A stretch of DNA of 5,093 nucleotides from Armatimonadota bacterium (GTDB lineage: Bacteria; Armatimonadota; Fimbriimonadia; Fimbriimonadales; Fimbriimonadaceae). Location: the NCBI GenBank assembly GCA_003516955.1, contig DPBN01000028.1, positions 1-5,093 on the forward strand, in the 5' to 3' direction. Shown here piece by piece: positions 1 through 5,093 of the stretch. The first letter of the stretch is position 1. The number at the start of each line of letters is the position of its first letter. Under the pieces are notes generated by a model. It searched no databases. It had not been told where the DNA came from and saw only the letters and a list, made by a program, of their open reading frames with translations. The translations under genes and the position numbers were made by a program.

Positions 1-654
1 GTGGTCACCGACGCGACCTACCGCGCCTGCTTCACGAACGAGGGCTCCGCGAGCGGCGGGAACCTCCTGATGAAGAACGTGATGGGTCTGTGGCTGATCC
101 AGAGGCTCCGCGCCGGGCTGTCGGACCCGAAGCCGAGCTACGCGGAGCTGACCGAGGCCGCCTCGCGCGCGGCGCCGTTCCAAGCCCTCGTCGATCCGGA
201 CCGCCCGGCGTTCCTCAACCCGCCCGACCTGTCCGAAGCCGCGCGGGCGGAGTGCGAGGCCACCGGCCAGCGATGGCCGACGGATGTGGCGGGGCAGGTG
301 CGCTGCCTGCTGGAGTCCCTCGCCTTCAAGTACCGGTGGATCGCCGACCGGCTGGAGGAGGTGGGCGTCGGCAGGCCGTCGCTGCTCCACGTGATCGGGG
401 GAGGGTCTCAGAACGCCCTGCTGTGCCAGATGACGGCGGACGCCGTGGGCGTGCCCGTCGTGGCGGGGCCCGCGGAGGCCACCGCGGCGGGGAACCTGCT
501 GGTCCAGGCGCTGGCTCTCGGCAAACTGGGGAGCTTCGAGGAGATCCGCTCCGTGATGCGGTCGTCGTTCGACCTGAGGAGGTATGAGCCGCGGGACACC
601 GAGGCGTGGGACCGCCACTGGTGCCGGTTCGAGGAGATCGTGGGAAGGGAGTGA
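1..654 (+). CDS. rhaB: Rhamnulokinase, C-terminal part (5' end outside window)
   Basis: Rhamnulokinase phosphorylates L-rhamnulose with ATP to L-rhamnulose 1-phosphate in the cytoplasm, the second step of L-rhamnose breakdown. Only the last 217 residues are present. The family is usually about 480-490 residues, so the N-terminal sugar-binding domain lies off the left edge, and the GTG at base 1 is an internal codon rather than a start. What remains is the FGGY-family C-terminal domain. It shows a rhamnulokinase-type TNEG...LLMKNVMGLWL segment near residues 12-32, the nucleotide-binding glycine run VIGGGSQN at 131-138, and the GPAEATAAGN segment at 156-165. These match the E. coli RhaB wording (TNEGG, KNIMGLWLLQ, IVGGGCQN, GPVEASTLGN) from memory. 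The tail length after the GN motif is normal, so the 3' end looks intact. The TGA stop is 3 bases before rhaA, which implies one operon. Another FGGY sugar kinase is possible, but the adjacent rhaA makes rhamnulokinase much more likely. Confidence 0.93.
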   Translation: MVTDATYRACFTNEGSASGGNLLMKNVMGLWLIQRLRAGLSDPKPSYAELTEAASRAAPFQALVDPDRPAFLNPPDLSEAARAECEATGQRWPTDVAGQVRCLLESLAFKYRWIADRLEEVGVGRPSLLHVIGGGSQNALLCQMTADAVGVPVVAGPAEATAAGNLLVQALALGKLGSFEEIRSVMRSSFDLRRYEPRDTEAWDRHWCRFEEIVGRE

Positions 655-657
655 GCC

Positions 658-1890
658 ATGGCGCAGGGTTTTGAGTTCGCGAAGGAAAGGTACGCCGAGT
701 GGGGCGTGGACGTCGAGGCGGCGCTGCGGCGCCTCGAGGGCGTCCGGGTGTCGATGCACTGCTGGCAGGGCGACGACGTCGGAGGCTTCGAGAACCCGGA
801 GGCCGGGCTGGGCGGCGGCCTCGCGGTGACGGGCAACGCTCCAGGCAAGGCGCGAACCATCGACGAGCTTCGGGCGGACCTGGAGACGGCTTTCTCGCTG
901 ATTCCCGGGCGGCACCGTCTGAACCTGCATGCGATCTACGGCGACTTCGGCCCGCGGCCGGTTCCGCGCGATGAGATCGGGCCCGAGCACTTCCGGTCGT
1001 GGGTCGAATGGTGCCGGGAGCGAGGGCTAGGGCTTGACTTCAACGCGACGCTGTTCTCGCACCCGCTTGCGCAGGACGGCTACACGCTCTCGCATCCGGA
1101 TCCGCAGGTCCGGAAGTTCTGGATCGGGCACGTGCGGCGCTGCCGGGAGATCGCCTCGGGCTTCGCCCGCGAGCTCCAGGGCGGCAGTGTGCACAACCTG
1201 TGGATCCCTGACGGAGCCAAGGACGACACGGTGGAGCGCCTGCCGTTCCGCGAGCGGCTGAAGGAGAGCTTGGACGCCATCTACGATGGGCGCCTCGACG
1301 GTCTGACCGACGCGGTGGAAAGCAAGCTTTTCGGCATCGGCAGCGAAGCGTTCGTCGTCGGTTCGCACGAGTTCTACCTGGCCTATGCGATGCGCAAGGG
1401 CCTTGTCCTGTGCCTGGACATGGGTCACTTCCACCCGACCGAGAGCGTCGCGGACAAGGTGTCCGCGCTGGCGCCCTTCCTGCCAGGTCTGCTGTTCCAC
1501 GTGAGCCGGGGCGTGCGGTGGGACAGCGATCACGTGGTGACCGCAACGGACGAGGTGCGGCTGCTGGCGCGGGAGATCGTACGCGCCGGACTGCTGGATC
1601 GGTGCCACCTCGCACTGGACTACTTCGACGCTTCGATCAACCGCGTGGGCGCTTGGGTCATCGGCATGCGGTCCTTCCTCAGGACGCTGCTGGAGGCCCT
1701 TCTGGAGCCGCTGGATCGGCTTCGGCAGGCGGAGGGCTTTGAGAGGCTGGCCCTGCAGGAGGAGGCCAAGGCGCTGCCGATCGGCCCGGTTTGGGACGAG
1801 TACTGCGAGCGGCAAGGCGTGCCGCCGGGCGGTCGCTGGACGGCCAAGGTTCGGGAGTACGAGGCTCGCGTCCTGCTCCGGCGGGGCTGA
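658..1890 (+). CDS. rhaA: L-rhamnose isomerase
   Basis: This enzyme (EC 5.3.1.14) interconverts L-rhamnose and L-rhamnulose, the first step of the pathway, using divalent metal ions. The 410-residue product aligns without visible gaps or frameshifts along E. coli RhaA (419 residues) as recalled. Shared blocks include SMHCWQGDD (32-40) with GFENPE just after it, NLHAIY (89-94), WIPDG (182-186), VESKLFGIG (220-228), LDMGHFHPTE (253-262), VRWDSDHVV (286-294), YFDASIN (322-328) and the C-terminal RRG. H257, D289 and D291 correspond to the E. coli Mn-binding residues H262, D294 and D296, so the metal site is complete. The ATG at 658 is supported by the GAAGGGAG ribosome binding site ending at 651 and by matching the E. 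coli N terminus after a few residues. The gene lies 3 bases after rhaB and is probably cotranscribed with it. No aldolase or regulator gene follows; the next gene is ribosomal. Confidence 0.97.
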   Translation: MAQGFEFAKERYAEWGVDVEAALRRLEGVRVSMHCWQGDDVGGFENPEAGLGGGLAVTGNAPGKARTIDELRADLETAFSLIPGRHRLNLHAIYGDFGPRPVPRDEIGPEHFRSWVEWCRERGLGLDFNATLFSHPLAQDGYTLSHPDPQVRKFWIGHVRRCREIASGFARELQGGSVHNLWIPDGAKDDTVERLPFRERLKESLDAIYDGRLDGLTDAVESKLFGIGSEAFVVGSHEFYLAYAMRKGLVLCLDMGHFHPTESVADKVSALAPFLPGLLFHVSRGVRWDSDHVVTATDEVRLLAREIVRAGLLDRCHLALDYFDASINRVGAWVIGMRSFLRTLLEALLEPLDRLRQAEGFERLALQEEAKALPIGPVWDEYCERQGVPPGGRWTAKVREYEARVLLRRG

Positions 1891-1903
1891 GGCCTCCGCT
1901 GGG
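1877..1903 (+). terminator. Hairpin overlapping the rhaA stop, possible weak terminator
   Basis: Arms 1877-1886 and 1894-1903 can form a 10-bp GC-rich stem (three G-U pairs) around a 7-base loop that contains the rhaA stop codon. No T-tract follows; the next bases are CAGGAAG. It could slow or end rha transcription, but without a U-run this is weak evidence, and chance folding in GC-rich coding sequence is possible. Reading from rhaA into rpsL is therefore not excluded. Confidence 0.25.
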
Positions 1904-1912
1904 CAGGAAGAC

Positions 1913-1942
1913 TTGACAACCGATGCCCGCAGGCCCCATAAT
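1913..1942 (+). promoter_or_regulatory. Sigma-70-type promoter for the rpsL-rpsG operon
   Basis: A perfect -35 hexamer TTGACA (1913-1918) is followed after 18 bases by CATAAT (1937-1942), a 5-of-6 match to TATAAT. This stands out sharply in GC-rich sequence and sits between rhaA and rpsL in the right direction. Transcription would begin near 1948-1951, giving an untranslated leader of about 193 nt before the rpsL ATG. Housekeeping sigma factor use is inferred from the hexamers. Confidence 0.8.
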
Positions 1943-1951
1943 CCTTGCTTG

Positions 1952-1970
1952 CGTGGACTCCCAGTCCGCG
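1952..1970 (+). promoter_or_regulatory. Stem-loop at the predicted 5' end of the rpsL transcript
   Basis: CGTGGACT (1952-1959) pairs with AGTCCGCG (1963-1970) around a CCC triloop: 8 bp including one G-U. The inferred transcription start lies within a few bases of the stem, so the mRNA would begin with this hairpin. Such 5' hairpins are known to stabilise some mRNAs; as DNA it could equally be an operator-like inverted repeat. The pairing is seen directly; the role is inferred. Confidence 0.45.
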
Positions 1971-2048
1971 AAGCGTCCAGTTGAAGGAGGCTAGCTCGTC
2001 CGGAGAGACCGCAGAGGGCACAGAGATTCGAGTCTTCAGACGGTGCGA

Positions 2049-2083
2049 GGCGAGCGGCCCTTCCGAAAGGACGGGCCTTCGTC
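2049..2083 (+). promoter_or_regulatory. Long GAAA-tetraloop hairpin in the rpsL leader
   Basis: A strong stem is visible: GGCCC (2056-2060) pairs with GGGCC (2073-2077), one U/C mismatch follows, then UCC (2062-2064) pairs with GGA (2069-2071) and closes a GAAA tetraloop. Beyond a bulged C2055, bases 2049-2054 pair with 2078-2083 (two G-U). The tail TTCGTCGT is only partly T-rich, so it is a poor intrinsic terminator. An attenuator, a ribosomal-protein feedback site or a processing signal are all possible. It lies 60 bases upstream of the rpsL ATG. Confidence 0.5.
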
Positions 2084-2142
2084 GTGATGGGAAGCTCCAG
2101 GCGGCAAGAAAACGCCGAGGAAACGAGAAACAAGAGGAACGA

Positions 2143-2526
2143 ATGCCGACGGTCAACCAGCTCGTACGCAAGGGACGGAACAAGCCGACCTACAAGTCGA
2201 AGTCGCCCGCGCTTAAGAACAACCCTCAGAAGCGCGGCGTGTGCACCGTCGTCCGAACGGTGACGCCGAAGAAGCCGAACTCGGCGCTCCGCAAGGTCGC
2301 CCGTGTGCGTCTCACGAACGGCATCGAGGTCACCGCGTACATCCCCGGCATCGGCCACAACCTTCAGGAGCACTCCGTGGTGCTCGTCCGCGGAGGACGC
2401 GTGAAGGACCTCCCGGGCGTCCGGTACCACATCATCCGGGGCGCGGAGCAGGCCGCCGGCACGAACAACCGCATGCAGGGTCGCAGCAAGTACGGAACGA
2501 AGCGCCCGAAGGCCGCCAAGAAGTAG
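2143..2526 (+). CDS. rpsL: 30S ribosomal protein S12
   Basis: S12 sits at the decoding centre of the 30S subunit and helps control translational accuracy. The 127-residue product has the family's usual length and signature blocks: [11 protein letters not shown] (2-12), PQKRGVC (28-34), [11 protein letters not shown] (41-51), VRLTNG (55-60), [15 protein letters not shown] (71-85), [10 protein letters not shown] (87-96) and [10 protein letters not shown] near the end. Lysines 43 and 88, the classic sites of streptomycin-resistance changes, are both wild type, as is D89, the residue modified by RimO where that enzyme exists. The ATG at 2143 is chosen because the protein begins at the conserved N terminus and AGAGGA lies at 2133-2138. 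The frame stays open upstream to about 1945, but that translation resembles no S12 and lies in the leader. rpsG follows after 13 bases, so the two are one operon. rpoB/rpoC, the common upstream neighbours, are replaced here by rhamnose genes. Confidence 0.98.
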   Translation: MPTVNQLVRKGRNKPTYKSKSPALKNNPQKRGVCTVVRTVTPKKPNSALRKVARVRLTNGIEVTAYIPGIGHNLQEHSVVLVRGGRVKDLPGVRYHIIRGAEQAAGTNNRMQGRSKYGTKRPKAAKK

Positions 2527-2539
2527 GAGAGGAGAAGAG

Positions 2540-3013
2540 ATGCCGAGGAAAGGTCCAGCCCCCAAGCGACAGATTCTGCCTGATCCGGTCTACGGCAGCG
2601 AGCTCGTGCAGCGCTTCATCAACCGCATGATGATCGACGGCAAGAAGGTCGTCGCCGAGAAGATCTTCTACCAGGCGATGGCGGCCTGCGAGCAGAAAGC
2701 GGGCGTGCCCGCGATCGAGGTGTTCGAGAAGGCTCTGCAGAACGTGATGCCGCAGGTCGAGGTTCGGCCGCGCCGCGTCGGAGGCCAGACCTACCAGGTT
2801 CCGATGGAGGTCCGGCCGGAGCGCCGGCGAACCCTCGCGCTGCGTTGGCTGATCAACGAAGCCCGCAACCGCAAGGACGGCAAGTCGATGGTGGAGAAAC
2901 TCACCGCCGAGCTGATGGACGCCTACAACAACACCGGCCGCGCCGTGAAGAAGAAGGAAGACACGCACCGCATGGCCGACGCGAACAAGGCGTTCGCACA
3001 TTACCGATTTTAA
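2540..3013 (+). CDS. rpsG: 30S ribosomal protein S7
   Basis: S7 is a primary 16S rRNA-binding protein that nucleates assembly of the 30S head and lines the E site and mRNA exit. The 157-residue product is normal length. It begins [10 protein letters not shown] and continues with LPDPVYGS (13-20), [12 protein letters not shown] (25-36), [10 protein letters not shown] (62-71), the beta-hairpin segment around [19 protein letters not shown] (75-93), [16 protein letters not shown] (96-111), [17 protein letters not shown] (130-146) and NKAFAHYRF at the end. The start is fixed by the conserved N terminus and by AGGAGAGGAG at 2525-2534, which overlaps the rpsL stop codon, suggesting tight translational coupling. 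In E. coli a large S12-S7 spacer holds the S7 autoregulatory site; a 13-base spacer cannot hold that structure, so any S7 feedback here must act elsewhere, for example in the 5' leader or the region after this gene. Confidence 0.98.
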   Translation: MPRKGPAPKRQILPDPVYGSELVQRFINRMMIDGKKVVAEKIFYQAMAACEQKAGVPAIEVFEKALQNVMPQVEVRPRRVGGQTYQVPMEVRPERRRTLALRWLINEARNRKDGKSMVEKLTAELMDAYNNTGRAVKKKEDTHRMADANKAFAHYRF

Positions 3014-3041
3014 GCCTCTGCGCTACCACGTTCCTCCCGGG

Positions 3042-3073
3042 CCAGCCGTCCGCACGACCCAGCGGGCGGCTGG
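3042..3073 (+). terminator. Hairpin after rpsG, possible terminator or attenuator
   Basis: CCAGCCGTCCGC (3042-3053) pairs with GCGGGCGGCTGG (3062-3073): 12 bp, one G-U, 8-base loop, starting 29 bases after the rpsG stop. It is followed by GTTCGTT rather than a true T-run, so termination may be partial. A competing fold exists, ACCCAG (3057-3062) with CTGGGT (3070-3075), which would disrupt it. Position and stem strength support a role in separating rpsL-rpsG from fusA expression. Confidence 0.5.
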
Positions 3074-3091
3074 GTTCGTTAAGGGTTCGTT
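3072..3091 (+). repeat. Perfect 9-bp direct repeat, 11-bp period
   Basis: GGGTTCGTT occurs at 3072-3080 and again at 3083-3091, separated by AA. The 11-bp period puts both copies on about the same face of the DNA helix, 30-49 bases upstream of the predicted fusA-side -35. This is compatible with a paired protein-binding site, but no family motif is recognised and a short local duplication is an alternative. Confidence 0.4.
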
Positions 3092-3105
3092 CGGTGCGGC
3101 CCAGA

Positions 3106-3143
3106 CGATCCGCTGGGTCCTTGCGAAGAAGCCCTGCGGATCG
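3106..3143 (+). repeat. Inverted repeat overlapping the fusA-side promoter
   Basis: CGATCCGC (3106-3113) and GCGGATCG (3136-3143) are perfect 8-bp inverted repeats, and GGGT (3115-3118) can pair with GCCC (3131-3134) inside them. The predicted -35 hexamer lies in the loop, and the -10 begins two bases after the right arm. As DNA it could be an operator; as RNA, a hairpin in readthrough transcripts from rpsG. Function unknown. Confidence 0.4.
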
Positions 3144-3150
3144 CCATAAT
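3121..3150 (+). promoter_or_regulatory. Possible promoter between rpsG and fusA
   Basis: TTGCGA (3121-3126, 4 of 6 to TTGACA) is followed after 18 bases by CATAAT (3145-3150). The -10 hexamer and the spacer length are identical to those of the rpsL promoter at 1913-1942, which argues against chance. Transcription would begin near 3157, just before a small ORF and about 170 nt upstream of fusA. The weak -35 lowers confidence. Confidence 0.45.
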
Positions 3151-3170
3151 TCCAAGTAGAAGGGGAAATC

Positions 3171-3224
3171 ATGAGCCTCTCCAAAGCGACGACGCAGGAG
3201 GTTGCCGAGCGGGTTAGCGCTTGA
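3171..3224 (+). CDS. Possible 17-residue leader peptide upstream of fusA
   Basis: An ATG-to-TGA frame of 17 codons encodes MSLSKATTQEVAERVSA. It is preceded by AAGGGGA (3160-3166), a better-placed ribosome binding site than the one in front of fusA. It lies 14 bases after the predicted transcription start and is followed by three stem-loops ending in a terminator-like hairpin, the arrangement of a leader peptide. It has no run of a single amino acid as in biosynthetic attenuators, no hydrophobic segment, and I recognise no family. Its start loosely resembles ribosomal protein S15 N termini, which is probably coincidence. It is too short for codon statistics to help, so it may be an untranslated part of the leader. 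Confidence 0.3.
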   Translation: MSLSKATTQEVAERVSA

Positions 3225-3237
3225 TCGGATTCGTCCG
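3206..3237 (+). other. Two small stem-loops after the short ORF
   Basis: CGAGCG (3206-3211) pairs with CGCTTG (3218-3223), 6 bp with one G-U, spanning the end of the 17-codon frame and its stop. Two bases on, CGGA (3226-3229) pairs with TCCG (3234-3237) around a TTCG loop. Each is weak alone; together with the 3240-3273 hairpin they form a nearly continuous structured run. Confidence 0.35.
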
Positions 3238-3239
3238 TA

Positions 3240-3273
3240 GAGACGCCCCTGCTTGCATGACCAGGGGCGTTTC
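3240..3273 (+). terminator. Terminator-like hairpin upstream of fusA
   Basis: GAGACGCCCCTG (3240-3251) pairs with CAGGGGCGTTTC (3262-3273): 12 bp with one G-U, 10-base loop. The 3' arm runs into TTTCGCTT, a partial T-tract. This is the best intrinsic-terminator shape in the window, yet it lies 57 bases before the fusA ATG with no good promoter after it. A conditional terminator (attenuator) or the end of a short separate transcript starting near 3157 are the two readings. Confidence 0.5.
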
Positions 3274-3290
3274 GCTTGTCCGGGGCAACC

Positions 3291-3314
3291 TGGTTTCCCA
3301 GACCGACCAAACCA
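3291..3314 (+). promoter_or_regulatory. Inverted repeat just upstream of the fusA start
   Basis: TGGTTT (3291-3296) and AAACCA (3309-3314) form a perfect 6-bp inverted repeat with a 12-base loop, 16 bases before the fusA ATG. A competing small fold pairs CTGG (3290-3293) with CCAG (3298-3301). The only purine-rich stretch before fusA, AAGAG (3314-3318), begins at the edge of the stem and is too far from the ATG for a standard Shine-Dalgarno, so fusA initiation may depend on structure, readthrough or an unstructured start. Confidence 0.3.
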
Positions 3315-3330
3315 AGAGCGAACAAAGACC

Positions 3331-5093
<1,763 letters not shown>

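Noticed and set aside
1945..2142. In-frame 66-codon N-terminal extension of rpsL from a TTG start
   Set aside because: S12 starts conservatively at MPTVNQL; the upstream translation is unlike S12, has no suitably placed ribosome binding site and overlaps leader hairpins next to the predicted transcription start.
1027..2565. Long open frame of 512 codons on the - strand across rhaA, the leader and rpsL
   Set aside because: It is antisense to two unmistakable + strand genes and to the leader; its translation is low-complexity and resembles no family. Long mirror frames are common in GC-rich DNA.
3198..3223. tRNA-Ser/Leu-like D-arm wording (GAGGTTGCCGAGCGGGTTAG)
   Set aside because: No matching anticodon arm, T-arm or acceptor stem follows; the downstream hairpins do not fit a cloverleaf.

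Overview
This is a GC-rich bacterial window in which every gene lies on the + strand. It holds the end of an L-rhamnose catabolic operon followed directly by the start of a ribosomal 'str' operon. The proteins are typical bacterial housekeeping types: S12, S7 and EF-G with canonical motifs, and an E. coli-type RhaA. They do not fix the phylum. Early-branching GC-rich lineages such as Armatimonadota would fit the protein wording, but that is a guess.

Layout. Bases 1-654 are the C-terminal ~217 residues of rhamnulokinase (rhaB), cut by the left edge. After 3 bases comes a complete L-rhamnose isomerase (rhaA, 658-1890). The two enzymes convert L-rhamnose to L-rhamnulose and then to L-rhamnulose 1-phosphate. 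Twenty-two bases after rhaA there is a near-consensus sigma-70 promoter (1913-1942). It opens a ~190-nt untranslated leader carrying at least two strong stem-loops and an orphan Shine-Dalgarno-like sequence. The leader is followed by rpsL (S12, 2143-2526) and, 13 bases later, rpsG (S7, 2540-3013).

A 317-base gap separates rpsG from fusA, and it is the least ordinary part of the window. In order it holds a 12-bp hairpin just after rpsG, a 9-bp direct repeat at 11-bp period, an inverted repeat, and a second promoter-like pair with the same -10 hexamer and spacer length as the rpsL promoter. These are followed by a possible 17-codon ORF with its own ribosome binding site, a run of stem-loops ending in a terminator-like 12-bp hairpin, and a last inverted repeat next to a fusA start that lacks a convincing Shine-Dalgarno. 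Bases 3331-5093 are the first 587 codons of fusA (EF-G), cut by the right edge in domain IV.

No mobile element, tRNA, rRNA or CRISPR array was found. No wholly new protein system is visible. The candidate novelty is regulatory: a structured leader before rpsL and a separately promoted, possibly attenuated leader or small transcript before fusA.
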